NCBI GenBank assembly: GCA_029251265.1
Contig: JAQXDR010000198.1
Span: 1 to 42,411, forward strand
Length of the DNA stretch: 42,411 bases
Source: Pseudoprimorskyibacter sp.
GTDB lineage: Bacteria > Pseudomonadota > Alphaproteobacteria > Rhodobacterales > Rhodobacteraceae
Reading direction: 5' to 3'
Both the position numbers and the translations under genes were made by a program. Below the pieces are notes generated by a model. It saw nothing but the letters and a program-made list of their open reading frames with translations. It did no database searches and had not been told where the DNA came from. How positions within the stretch are numbered: the stretch's first letter is position 1; every line of letters starts with the position of its first letter. Below, piece by piece: positions 17,793 to 26,191 of this stretch.

Positions 17793-17804
17793 TTTTGGAT
17801 TTGA

Positions 17805-18785
17805 TCAGTTCGACATTGCCATATAGCCGTCTAGGATTGCCTGACCGTCGTCGCCAACTGCGGCAAGCCAATCAGCAGTCATTTTCGCACCGATGGTTTC
17901 CAACTCGGCCAAGAACTCTGGCCCGGCATCCTCAACAGCCATGCCATTGGCTTCGAGTTGCTCGAAATACCAGTTGGCAAGTTCTTCGGATTTAGCAGCG
18001 CAGGCGGCCCCGGTCTCGTCTGCGGCCTGCTGAATCGATGCCTGCATACCAGCGTCGAGACCTTCCCACATACCTTTGTTCACAATCACATAGTTGCGTG
18101 GCAGCCATGCGTTGACCTTGTAATAGTGCGACAGATGTTCCCAGACCTTGCGGTCGTATCCTGTAGAACCCGATGAAATAAAGGCCTCTGCGACACCCGT
18201 GGCAAGCGCCTGGCTTAGTTCTGCCGCTTCGATTTGAACGGGGACCATGCCAAGCTCTTCTGCAAAGGTTGCTGTGGCAGAGTTGTAGGACCGGAATTTA
18301 ATGCCCTGAGTATCATCAGAGGATGCAACTTCTTTGTTGAAGTAGAAACCCTGTCCTGGCCATGGGCAGGTGTACAACGCGACCAGGTTCAGATCGGACA
18401 GCTGTGCATTGACCGCATCACGTGCCGCAGACCACAACATGGAATTGGCTTCATATGTCGTGGCAATAAATGGTAGATTGTCCCAACCCAAAAGGGGTGC
18501 TTCGTTGGCGTGCGCAGACATGAATCGCTCACCGATCGGTGCCTGACCAGTTTGAACGGCGCGCTTGATCTCGCCCCCTTTGAACAATGAACCACCCGGG
18601 TGCACCGTGATATCCATTGCGCCATCGGTGTAGTCCCTGACCTTATCCGCAAAAACGACACCCATTTCAGAATGGAAATTCGTTGCGGCGTAAGCCATTG
18701 GCATATCCCAATTTTCTGCATGAACGGCGGTGCTGATGGCACCTACTGTCAGGCCTGTTACCACTGCCTTGGTAAAGATATTCAT
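17805..18785 (-). CDS. TRAP transporter substrate-binding protein (DctP family)
   Basis: 326 residues. MNIFTKAVVTGLTVGAISTA plus VHAENW is a clear Sec signal peptide with an AXA-like cleavage site near residue 22. The mature protein shows DctP features: GGEIKRAVQTGQAPIGERF, GFYFNKEV and GIKFRSYNS, the last with the Arg that normally clamps a substrate carboxylate. So the ligand is probably an organic or amino acid. ATG 18785 follows GGGAG and starts the signal; the frame to 18839 is not needed. It lies 31 bp after the dehydrogenase gene. Confidence 0.9.
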   Translation of the reverse strand: MNIFTKAVVTGLTVGAISTAVHAENWDMPMAYAATNFHSEMGVVFADKVRDYTDGAMDITVHPGGSLFKGGEIKRAVQTGQAPIGERFMSAHANEAPLLGWDNLPFIATTYEANSMLWSAARDAVNAQLSDLNLVALYTCPWPGQGFYFNKEVASSDDTQGIKFRSYNSATATFAEELGMVPVQIEAAELSQALATGVAEAFISSGSTGYDRKVWEHLSHYYKVNAWLPRNYVIVNKGMWEGLDAGMQASIQQAADETGAACAAKSEELANWYFEQLEANGMAVEDAGPEFLAELETIGAKMTADWLAAVGDDGQAILDGYMAMSN

Positions 18786-18816
18786 TGTTTGTCTCCCTGA
18801 TGCTTCTTTTGTTCCG

Positions 18817-20052
18817 TTATGCATAGGCGTTCGGGTCAAAAGGGCTGGTGTCGATTTCTGTTGGCTGTTGCGTTACAATAGCAGACAGAATTCGCCCAGT
18901 TTTTGCGCCACCTGTCAAGCCTACGTGCTGATGTCCAAAGCCCACAAAAGCGTTTGGATGTTTTTTTATTTGACCAATCAAAGGCAAAGAATTTGCGGTG
19001 GTGGGTCGAAATCCGTGCCAGCGGTCGATCCTGTCATAGGTAAGGCTGGGGAAAAGCTCGGTTATGTTGCGTTCCAGCAAATCCAGCGCAGATTGGTTGT
19101 CCGGACCATCCAATCCTGAAAAATCCACAATGCCTGCCAAACGCAAGCGTCCGCGCATGGGGGTCACCACAAATTTCCCTGACGCAACCATGACCGGGTT
19201 ATTTGGCATGTCCGAAGGATTGATTAGCTCAATGTGGTATCCGCCTTCGCTTTCAAACGGCACGTTCAGGCCCAGTTTCCGCGAAATATCCCCGGCCCAA
19301 GGCCCGAGGGTGAATGCAAATTTGTCTCCGGAGATGTCACCGTCCGAGGTTTGCAAAGCAGTTAGTTTGGTTCCCTGCATGCGCAGTCCGGTGATTGTTG
19401 CGATTTTGAATTCACCACCAAGAGATTGAAATTCGTCGCACAAAGTTTTGATATATTCCCCGGGATCACTAATCCGACCGTGGTTTTTGTTTTGCACAAC
19501 TGTGTCAAAAATATCAGTATACAAGGGATCTTGTGTTGCAAACTCGGTGCCTGAGACAACCTCATGCGGCAGTCCGTTTTCTTGTCGAATGCTCCAAGCC
19601 CAGTGATCTGCATCGAACGCTGCGCGGGTCTGGTAGGCAAAACAATAGTCTTCAAAACTGATGAACGGCTCTGCGGCTGTTCCTTTGGCCAGTGCTTGGT
19701 GCTGAGCAACGCTATCGCTGAGCAGGCTGGTCATTGCGCGCGCATACCGCCGCACATGTTCAATATTGGCGTGTGCCATGTATTTGCGCAGGAATGGGGC
19801 CAATCGGGGAAGGTACCGCCAGCGCATAAAAAGTGGGCTGGTGCTGTCCATCAGCATGCCGGGGGCTTTTTTCAGCAAGCCAGGGACCGTCACCGGAATG
19901 ACCGAACCAGCCGCAAGTATGCCGGCATTACCATATGAGGTCCCCGAGGCAGGCCCGGCGCGGTCCACCAGCGTGACCTGCACCCCTTTGCGTGCCAACC
20001 AAAGGGCACAAGATACGCCGTTAATCCCAGCGCCACAGACGATGACATGCAT
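18817..20052 (-). CDS. FAD-dependent D-amino-acid dehydrogenase-like protein (DadA family)
   Basis: 411 residues. The N-terminus is a classic dinucleotide fold (VIVCGAGINGVSCALWLARK), followed by DRAGPASGTSYGNAGILAAG, the DadA-type FAD and membrane-associated segment. WHGFRPTTANSLPLIGQ near residue 350 and FVGFGHQHVGLTGGAKTGRI near the end complete the family pattern. DadA enzymes oxidise D-amino acids to keto acids with electrons going to the respiratory chain. ATG 20052 has AAAGGA at 8-bp spacing. It is the first gene of an operon with a TRAP importer, a racemase-like enzyme and an oxygenase, consistent with catabolism of an imported amino-acid-like compound. Confidence 0.85.
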   Translation of the reverse strand: MHVIVCGAGINGVSCALWLARKGVQVTLVDRAGPASGTSYGNAGILAAGSVIPVTVPGLLKKAPGMLMDSTSPLFMRWRYLPRLAPFLRKYMAHANIEHVRRYARAMTSLLSDSVAQHQALAKGTAAEPFISFEDYCFAYQTRAAFDADHWAWSIRQENGLPHEVVSGTEFATQDPLYTDIFDTVVQNKNHGRISDPGEYIKTLCDEFQSLGGEFKIATITGLRMQGTKLTALQTSDGDISGDKFAFTLGPWAGDISRKLGLNVPFESEGGYHIELINPSDMPNNPVMVASGKFVVTPMRGRLRLAGIVDFSGLDGPDNQSALDLLERNITELFPSLTYDRIDRWHGFRPTTANSLPLIGQIKKHPNAFVGFGHQHVGLTGGAKTGRILSAIVTQQPTEIDTSPFDPNAYA

Positions 20053-20083
20053 CTTGAATGTCCTTTTATCGCAAAGTCATGAC

Positions 20084-20101
20084 GTGCACGTGCACGTGCA
20101 C
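20084..20101. promoter_or_regulatory. Perfect 18-bp palindrome, three tandem GTGCAC units
   Basis: GTGCACGTGCACGTGCAC reads the same on both strands and lies 32-49 bp before the dehydrogenase start. Position and symmetry suggest an operator for a dimeric or cooperative regulator of the TRAP operon. The same GTGCA/TGCAC core occurs in the inverted repeat before the ABC operon at 26192-26214. Confidence 0.55.
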
Positions 20102-20240
20102 AGCAAGAAGCAAGCGGTATGCCTGCCGTTACGCTAGGCAAGCAAGGCGCGCGCAACAAGCTTTTTAACCCGTTGATAGGTGCCATTGGCCAGCACATGT
20201 GGGTTTGTCATGGCAACAAAGGGGGAAGCCGACCGTCTCT

Positions 20241-21332
20241 TTAGCGCAAGGCGGCAATAACAAGGTGCATGAACTGATCGACGGAGCCCGCGTCTATCCA
20301 ACGCGCGACGACAACCAAATCAGACTGAGGATCAATCCAGATCAGATTTGTACCCACTCCGATGGCAAAAACAGACGTCTCAGAGGCACTCTTGTAAATC
20401 GTGCGCCTTGTGTTCAGCCACCACAAAAACCCATAAGATTCATTCAACGCACAGGGTTTTTTGCAGCGATCCAGCCACGTTTTTGAGATCAGATGTTGAT
20501 CGCCCCATTTGCCTCCATTGGCAATCAACTGTCCTGTCCGCGCTTGATCCAGCGTGCTGATCCATAGCCCCCCCCCCCAATGGGCACCGCCGGATACCGA
20601 TTGCATCCGAGTGCCGTCGATTTTGACATAAGAGTTGTCATACCCGTGCCACTGCCATGTTTGTGAGGCGCCGATAGGATCCAAGATGCGTGTGCGCAGC
20701 ACATCGGGTAGGGGCCGACGAAATACATGCAACAGCGCAAGTGCCAGCCGGTTCACCCGCACGTCATTGTATTCCCAATAGGTACCCGGGTTTTTCAGGA
20801 TACGCTTTTGACCTTTGATACCCGAATGGGTTTCTCCCATAACGCTGCGGTTGTGGTCAATCCAATCAGGTTTGTCCCAAAGCGTACCCTGCCATTCGCT
20901 TGTTAGCTGCAATAAGTGCATCCAAGTGATGGTACGATTTTGCACGCTGTCAAAACCTCCATCCCGAACCAAGTCAGAAACTGGCGCGTTGATATCGGGG
21001 ATCAGCCCGTCGTCCACAGCAAGACCCGCAAGCAGTGCAAGATAACTTTTCGAGACGCTGAAGGTCATATCCACACGTGACACGTCCCCCCAGTGTGCGG
21101 CGATCTTACCATGCCGCATGATCACACCGCTTGGGTCTTTGCGTTTCTTAACGGGACCAAGTGTTTGTCCTATTGGCCAGGGTTCTTCAAAATGGCCCTG
21201 TTCCAGCGCCGCACCGATGTCGCGGTTCATAGAAGACTCGTGGCGCTGGGCAAATGCGATGGCGTTTTCCAAGGCCTGTGTCTCAAAGCCCAACTCTGAT
21301 GCGGTTCCATAAGGCATTGGATCAAGCGGCAT
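20241..21332 (-). CDS. Serine hydrolase of the beta-lactamase/penicillin-binding-protein fold
   Basis: 363 residues, Beta-lactamase (class C-like) fold. FSVSKSY gives the S-x-x-K catalytic pair (Ser92, Lys95), YWEYNDVRVN (about 186-195) the Tyr motif, and SGGAHWGGGLWIS (about 248-260) the third, Gly-rich active-site strand. No signal peptide, so probably cytoplasmic. Such enzymes include esterases, amidases and D-aminopeptidases; the true substrate is unknown. ATG 21332 has GAGAGG at 8-bp spacing. It lies 45 bp after livF on the same strand and is likely the last gene of the ABC operon. The three Gly codons of HWGGG make a run of 11 G (20568-20578 as C on the plus strand). Confidence 0.85.
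   Translation of the reverse strand: MPLDPMPYGTASELGFETQALENAIAFAQRHESSMNRDIGAALEQGHFEEPWPIGQTLGPVKKRKDPSGVIMRHGKIAAHWGDVSRVDMTFSVSKSYLALLAGLAVDDGLIPDINAPVSDLVRDGGFDSVQNRTITWMHLLQLTSEWQGTLWDKPDWIDHNRSVMGETHSGIKGQKRILKNPGTYWEYNDVRVNRLALALLHVFRRPLPDVLRTRILDPIGASQTWQWHGYDNSYVKIDGTRMQSVSGGAHWGGGLWISTLDQARTGQLIANGGKWGDQHLISKTWLDRCKKPCALNESYGFLWWLNTRRTIYKSASETSVFAIGVGTNLIWIDPQSDLVVVARWIDAGSVDQFMHLVIAALR
20568..20578. repeat. Homopolymer of 11 C (G in the coding strand)
   Basis: The run lies inside the serine hydrolase gene and encodes the end of Trp252-adjacent codons and Gly254-256. Tracts of this length are prone to slippage in replication and to sequencing error; a one-base change would cut off the last third of the enzyme. 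Confidence 0.9.
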
Positions 21333-21377
21333 TGGGCGACCTCTCAAAGCTGATCAAAGGCGTCCAACAGCATTGTG

Positions 21378-22064
21378 TCAAACGCCAACATAACGTGATG
21401 CCAGATCGGGGGTGAAATCCAGCATGGATCCCGCCCAGACTGTTTGCCCACGCGACAAGATTACGGCCGTGTCTGACACTGTGGCAAGTTCCTTGATGGA
21501 TTTATCGATTAGCAAAATAGCCATACCTGTTTCGGCTTTAATGCGACGGATGGCGGACCAGATCTCTTGCCGGACAATGGGTGCGAGCCCTTCTGTCGCC
21601 TCGTCCAGGATCAATAAGCGTGGGTTGGTCATCAGGGCACGGCCGATGGCAAGCATTTGTTGTTCACCGCCCGAAAGCGATGATGCGGTTTGTGTGCTCC
21701 GTTCGCTGAGCCGAGGAAACAACTGACCGATCGTGGCCAGATCCCATGGGCCGGGTCGTGCTGCCGCGATCAGGTTTTCAGTTACTGTCAGATCTGTAAA
21801 ACATCTCCGTCCTTCGGGCACCAATCCGATCCCGAGCCGGGCAACCTTGTAGCTGGGCAAAGCATGCAGATTTTGGCCCTCTAAAAAGAGCCGCCCTGTA
21901 GAGGGTAACATGCGGCAAATCGCTTTGACGGTTGTCGATTTTCCTGTGCCGTTGCGGCCCATCAAGGCCATGACCATGCCCGGTTCGATATGAAGGTCGA
22001 CACCGAACAACGCTGGCACTTCTCCGTACGATGCCTGTAAGCCTTGAACCGAGAGTAAGCTCAT
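21378..22064 (-). CDS. livF: Branched-chain-type ABC transporter ATP-binding protein
   Basis: 228 residues. Walker A is GRNGTGKST, the signature LSGGEQQMLAIGRAL, Walker B LLILDEATEGLAP. The segment IGLVPEGRRCFTDLTVTENL is typical of LivF. It energises import together with LivG, LivH and LivM. ATG 22064 overlaps the livG stop as ATGA. The His-switch position reads LLIDKS rather than the common LLVEQN/H, which is usual variation in LivF. Confidence 0.9.
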   Translation of the reverse strand: MSLLSVQGLQASYGEVPALFGVDLHIEPGMVMALMGRNGTGKSTTVKAICRMLPSTGRLFLEGQNLHALPSYKVARLGIGLVPEGRRCFTDLTVTENLIAAARPGPWDLATIGQLFPRLSERSTQTASSLSGGEQQMLAIGRALMTNPRLLILDEATEGLAPIVRQEIWSAIRRIKAETGMAILLIDKSIKELATVSDTAVILSRGQTVWAGSMLDFTPDLASRYVGV

Positions 22065-22810
22065 GCGGGATCACCAAGGTATGCGTCGCGCACTGTCGCC
22101 GAGGCGCGGATGTCGGCCACAGACCCTGTCGCGATGATCTGTCCGTAGACCAACACGCTGATCCGGTCAGCCAGCGCAAAAACGGCGTCCATATCATGTT
22201 CCACCAGAAGGATCGGTGCCTGATCACGTAGCCCATCCAGAAATTCAGTCATTTTCTTGGTGCCCTCCGCGCCCAAACCGGCCATAGGTTCGTCCATCAC
22301 AAAGGCGCTTGGTTCAAGCGTTAGGGCAACCGCAACCTCAAGCTGGCGGCGTTGCCCATGGCTAAGTGTCGCTGTCTGCTGGTCACAGACCTTTTCAAGC
22401 CCGACACGTTCCAGCGCCGCCATAGCCTGGTCAAGCCGGTCCCTGACGTTACTGGCATTTTTCCAAAACCGCCATGCATGCCCCGAGGCGCCAAGTGTCC
22501 CAAGCAGGACATTTTCCAGCACCGTATCCTCCATGGCCAAAGCCGACACTTGAAAGGTGCGCCCCAATCCCGCCTGTGCACGCGCCTGAGTTGTCAGGGA
22601 TGTCACATCGCGCCCCTGCATCAGGATCTGGCCAGCGTCAGGGGCCAGCCCACCACAGATCTGCGCAATCAGCGTGGATTTGCCGGCTCCATTCGGTCCG
22701 ATAATGGCATGAATTTCGCCAGGTTTCAGAGATATTGAGACATTGTCAGTGGCTTTCAAGGCGCCAAATGATTTGCAAAGGCCGCGGGTTTCAAGGAGGT
22801 GTTCAGACAT
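22061..22810 (-). CDS. livG: Branched-chain-type ABC transporter ATP-binding protein
   Basis: 249 residues with LivG features: Walker A GPNGAGKSTLI, the insert QICGGLAPDAGQILMQGRDV, signature LSHGQRRQLEVAVAL, Walker B FVMDEPMAGL with AGLGAEGTKKM, and the His switch LLVEHDMDAVF. It overlaps the livM stop by 8 bp and livF by 4 bp, so all importer genes are translationally linked. Confidence 0.9.
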   Translation of the reverse strand: MSEHLLETRGLCKSFGALKATDNVSISLKPGEIHAIIGPNGAGKSTLIAQICGGLAPDAGQILMQGRDVTSLTTQARAQAGLGRTFQVSALAMEDTVLENVLLGTLGASGHAWRFWKNASNVRDRLDQAMAALERVGLEKVCDQQTATLSHGQRRQLEVAVALTLEPSAFVMDEPMAGLGAEGTKKMTEFLDGLRDQAPILLVEHDMDAVFALADRISVLVYGQIIATGSVADIRASATVRDAYLGDPA

Positions 22811-23786
22811 TCGGACCAGCCTTTCCCGTTAAAAAGCCGATCACCCCACCACGACTGAACAGCACAATCCCCAACAAGATTGCCCCCAGTCCAATATGCC
22901 AGTACTCGGTCAGGCCCCCCAGCCAATGTTCCAGCGCGACAAACAGGGCCGCACCGATAACGGGTCCCACCAAACGGCCAACACCCCCGATAATGATCAA
23001 CACGATCAGTTCGCCCGACAGGTGCCAACTGAACATCGAGGGGCTGACAAATCGATTAAGATCGGCATAAAGCGCGCCCGCGAGACCGGTTATTGCCCCA
23101 GAGATGACAAACGCCAAAAGCTTGAGCCGCACCGGATTCAGTCCGACGGTTTCAACCCGAGCAGGCGCTTGACGTGCCGCGTTCAGCGCCAGCCCAAAAC
23201 TTGACCCGCGGAGCCGTGCCTGCAAGACAAGAGCCAAACACAGCAGGACAAAACACAGGCCAAAAAACTGGATGGGAACCAGTGTATTGATGCCGGGGAA
23301 CTCGTTGCGCAGATAGATTGATAGACCATCCTCTCCTCCGTACGCGCTCCAGGATACTGAAAAATAATAGAGCATTTGCCCAAAGGCGAGGGTTATCATA
23401 ATGAAATAGACACCAGATGTGCGCAGCGACAATACCCCGATAGCAAGTGCCGCCAGCGCCGAGGTGACGACAGCCACAATCCAGATGACCGGCATGGATT
23501 TGGTCCCTTCAATGACCAAAGGCCCAAGGGTGAGTGGGCTATATGTTTGCGCATGATAGGCAAGAATACCCATAGCGTATCCTCCCAGCCCAAAAAATGC
23601 GGCGTGTCCAAGACTGACCAATCCACCGATGCCCAACGCGATATTCAAACCGACGGCAGCCAAGCCCAAAATAGCAACGCGGGTGGTTAGGGTAATTGTA
23701 AACGGCTCATCTGTCCAAAAGGCCAAAATCGCAATGATGAACAGTCCGGCAGGCACCGCGAATGTGATAAAACGCTCTGGTATCAT
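22803..23786 (-). CDS. livM: Branched-chain-type ABC transporter permease
   Basis: 327 residues with about ten hydrophobic segments. GLNIALGIGGLVSLGHAAFF is the conserved LivM signature near residue 45-65, and GLAGALYADLNRFVSPSMFS with GGVGRLVGPVIGAA the C-terminal channel motifs. It forms the inner-membrane channel with LivH. The start at 23786 is in an ATGA overlap with livH. Confidence 0.9.
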   Translation of the reverse strand: MIPERFITFAVPAGLFIIAILAFWTDEPFTITLTTRVAILGLAAVGLNIALGIGGLVSLGHAAFFGLGGYAMGILAYHAQTYSPLTLGPLVIEGTKSMPVIWIVAVVTSALAALAIGVLSLRTSGVYFIMITLAFGQMLYYFSVSWSAYGGEDGLSIYLRNEFPGINTLVPIQFFGLCFVLLCLALVLQARLRGSSFGLALNAARQAPARVETVGLNPVRLKLLAFVISGAITGLAGALYADLNRFVSPSMFSWHLSGELIVLIIIGGVGRLVGPVIGAALFVALEHWLGGLTEYWHIGLGAILLGIVLFSRGGVIGFLTGKAGPNV

Positions 23787-24703
23787 GCGCGTGCTCCGAA
23801 CAGGCCAGAGGGTCGCCAGACCAGCACCACGCCCATCAAAATGTAGATAGCCATCGAGGCCAAAGCAGACCCGGTTTGTGTGGCTGCACCCGGTTCCATA
23901 AATAACTTAAAAACCTCGGGCAGAAAAATTCCGCCCAGCCTGTCTGTCAATCCAACAAGGATGGCCCCGATGAATGCGCCTTTGATTGATCCGATACCGC
24001 CGATGACCACGACGACAAAGGCCATGATCAGAACAGGATCGCCCATGCCGACCTCAACAGATTGTATGGCCCCGACCAGTGCGCCGGCAAAACCTGCCAG
24101 AGCTGCACCAAGCGCAAAGACGACCGTGTATAGCCGCGAGATGTCGACACCAAGGGCTGCGATCATTTCGCGGTCGTTTGCTCCGGCGCGGATCTGAATG
24201 CCGATACGCGTGCGCGCTGTCAGCCACCATAACCCACAGCCGACCGCCAGTCCGACACCAATCAGGGCCAATCGGTAGAGGGGATATTGTACGCCTCCGG
24301 GCAGCATAATGGGACCCGACAGCATTGGCGGCACATCGAAATACAGGGGAAAGGACCCAAAAACCCATCTGGCCCCTTCAGCAAAGATCAAGATAAGCGC
24401 AAAGGTGGCAAGGACCTGATCAAGGTGAGCGGCGCGATACAATCGACGGATCACAAAAACCTCGATCACCACCCCAGCTGCAGCCGCTGCCGCCAAGGAT
24501 GCAGCCAGTGCCAGAAAAAAAGATCCTGTCGCCGCAGCGACTGCCGCAGCAGCAAACGCCCCAACCATATACAGTGATCCATGGGCAAGGTTGATCAAAC
24601 CCATAACACCAAAAATCAGGGTCAATCCCGCCGCCATCAGAAACAGCATGACGCCAAATTGCAGCCCGTTCAAAAGCTGTTCGATGATCAGGATGGGAGA
24701 CAT
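23783..24703 (-). CDS. livH: Branched-chain-type ABC transporter permease
   Basis: 306 residues, hydrophobic throughout. LNGLQFGVMLFLMAAGLTLI and FGVMGLINLAHGSLYMVGAF at the N-terminus and VVVIGGIGSIKGAFIGAILV near residue 235 are the LivH signatures. It is the second channel subunit. It follows the binding-protein gene after a 53-bp gap containing a hairpin. Confidence 0.9.
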   Translation of the reverse strand: MSPILIIEQLLNGLQFGVMLFLMAAGLTLIFGVMGLINLAHGSLYMVGAFAAAAVAAATGSFFLALAASLAAAAAAGVVIEVFVIRRLYRAAHLDQVLATFALILIFAEGARWVFGSFPLYFDVPPMLSGPIMLPGGVQYPLYRLALIGVGLAVGCGLWWLTARTRIGIQIRAGANDREMIAALGVDISRLYTVVFALGAALAGFAGALVGAIQSVEVGMGDPVLIMAFVVVVIGGIGSIKGAFIGAILVGLTDRLGGIFLPEVFKLFMEPGAATQTGSALASMAIYILMGVVLVWRPSGLFGARA

Positions 24704-24721
24704 TTTATGCGCTCTTTCAGG

Positions 24722-24749
24722 TCTGCCCCAGTGTCACCACCGGGGCAGA
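24722..24749 (-). promoter_or_regulatory. Intercistronic hairpin between ABC binding-protein and permease genes
   Basis: TCTGCCCC (24722-24729) and GGGGCAGA (24742-24749) form a perfect 8-bp stem with a 12-base loop, between the binding-protein stop (24757) and the livH start (24703). It parallels the hairpin after the TRAP binding-protein gene and probably sets a higher level of binding protein. Confidence 0.55.
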
Positions 24750-24756
24750 GCCAGTA

Positions 24757-25887
24757 TCATCGGGTGCAGTCTGCCGCATAAACGTCGCCGTGGTTCTCTA
24801 GCGTGACCGACAAAATCCGATTGGTGACCAGATCGCCTTCTTTCACAACTTCACGTGCATAAATGTTCTGAACTGGATGCCTGTTTGATCCAAAGGCAAA
24901 GTCCCCCCGCGTGCTGTCAAAATCGGCAGCCATCAAGGCCGCCCGAAACGCATCTGCGTCGTCGGGATGTGCAACATCTATGGCCGAGATCAACAGGTTT
25001 GCCGTATCGAAACCTTGGCTGGCGTAGAGGGATGGAAGGCGGCCATAGGTCTCTGTAAAGCTCGCCACAAAGGCTGCGTTTGTGGGGTTGTCGATATCCT
25101 TGTTCCATTGGGATGTGTTGACAACGCCCAAAGCTGCGTCCCCCACAGCGCCCAAGATACCTTGATCAAACGAAAAGGCCGGACCCACCAACGGGATGTC
25201 CACGCCACTTGCGGCGTATTGCTTCAAAAATGAGATCCCCATGCCTCCGGGCAAGAAAAAGAAGACACTGTCTGCGCCACTGGCCCGAATTTGCGCAATT
25301 TCGGCTGCGTAGTCGGTCTGACCAAGCTTTGTGTAGATTTCACCCGCAAGGTCCCCGTCAAACAGGCGCTTGTATCCTGTCAATGCATCTTTGCCTGCGG
25401 GATAATTGGGGGCGAGGATGAAGGATTTTTCAAAACTCGCCTGATTGGCATAGGCACCTGCGGCTTCATGCAAGGCATCGTTCTGCCAAGCGACATTGAA
25501 ATAATTTTCATGGCATCCTCGACCGGCAAGCGCCGAAGGGCCGGCGTTTGGCGACAGGTAAAATACGCCCTGCGCGGTCGATGCAGGCACAACCGCCATG
25601 GCGAGGTTTGACCAGATAATGCCTGTCATCACATCGACACGTTCGGACTGGATCATTTTGTCGGACAACTGAACCGCAATATCGGGCTTGCGCTGGTCAT
25701 CTTCGATGATGACCTCAATATCGCTCCGACCTGCTTGCGTGATTGCCAGCATAAAGCCATCGCGGACGTCAATTCCCAGACCGGCGCCGCCGCCCGACAG
25801 CGTGGTGATCATCCCGACCTTGACATCGGAGGCAGCGGCGGTGCCCACCAGCGCTATGGCAGCGGACAAAAGCAGTTTCTTGATCAT
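24757..25887 (-). CDS. Branched-chain-type ABC transporter substrate-binding protein
   Basis: 376 residues of the periplasmic-binding-protein type I fold (Peripla_BP_6). MIKKLLLSAAIALVGTAAAS is the signal peptide. KVGMITTLSGGGAGLGIDVR and GFMLAITQAG are the usual start of mature LivK-like proteins; VGPAFSFDQGILGAVGDAAL and GFDTANLLISAIDVA lie in the second lobe. The ligand may be an amino acid, amide or aromatic acid; sequence alone does not decide. ATG 25887 follows GGGAG at 8-bp spacing and lies 35 bp after the small RAM-domain gene. Confidence 0.9.
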   Translation of the reverse strand: MIKKLLLSAAIALVGTAAASDVKVGMITTLSGGGAGLGIDVRDGFMLAITQAGRSDIEVIIEDDQRKPDIAVQLSDKMIQSERVDVMTGIIWSNLAMAVVPASTAQGVFYLSPNAGPSALAGRGCHENYFNVAWQNDALHEAAGAYANQASFEKSFILAPNYPAGKDALTGYKRLFDGDLAGEIYTKLGQTDYAAEIAQIRASGADSVFFFLPGGMGISFLKQYAASGVDIPLVGPAFSFDQGILGAVGDAALGVVNTSQWNKDIDNPTNAAFVASFTETYGRLPSLYASQGFDTANLLISAIDVAHPDDADAFRAALMAADFDSTRGDFAFGSNRHPVQNIYAREVVKEGDLVTNRILSVTLENHGDVYAADCTR

Positions 25888-25922
25888 GTTGGTTCTCCCT
25901 ATTTTATTTTGGTTCTTTTGTT

Positions 25923-26162
25923 TCAAAAGGTCGAAAAGGTCAGCGTGGTCATCGTTCGTTCGACGTCATCGACCGAACTGATCATGGCATTTACAAACCG
26001 GCCGACATCTTCGCCAGACGGAACATAAATCTTAAGCAAAAGGTCGAACTCTCCACTGGTTGAATACATCTCCGAGTGGATTTCCTTCAACGCAATGGTG
26101 TCAGCGACACGATAGGTTGTTCCGGGCTTGCAGCGTATCTGTACGAAAACACATGTGGTCAT
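25923..26162 (-). CDS. Stand-alone Lrp/AsnC ligand-binding (RAM) domain protein
   Basis: 79 residues corresponding only to the C-terminal effector domain of Lrp/AsnC regulators, without the helix-turn-helix. VFVQIRCKPGTTYRVADTIA, then EIHSEMYSTSGEFDLLLKIY (the Gly between strand and helix is the ligand-binding turn) and VDDVERTMTTLTFSTF match the alpha/beta sandwich. Such proteins oligomerise and bind amino acids. It is the first gene of the ABC operon; ATG 26162 has AAAGGA at 8-bp spacing. It may sense the imported amino acid, modulate a full-length Lrp by mixed oligomers, or have a metabolic role. Confidence 0.85.
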   Translation of the reverse strand: MTTCVFVQIRCKPGTTYRVADTIALKEIHSEMYSTSGEFDLLLKIYVPSGEDVGRFVNAMISSVDDVERTMTTLTFSTF

Positions 26163-26191
26163 GGTCGGGGTCCTTTGTATGCGCATGAGGT

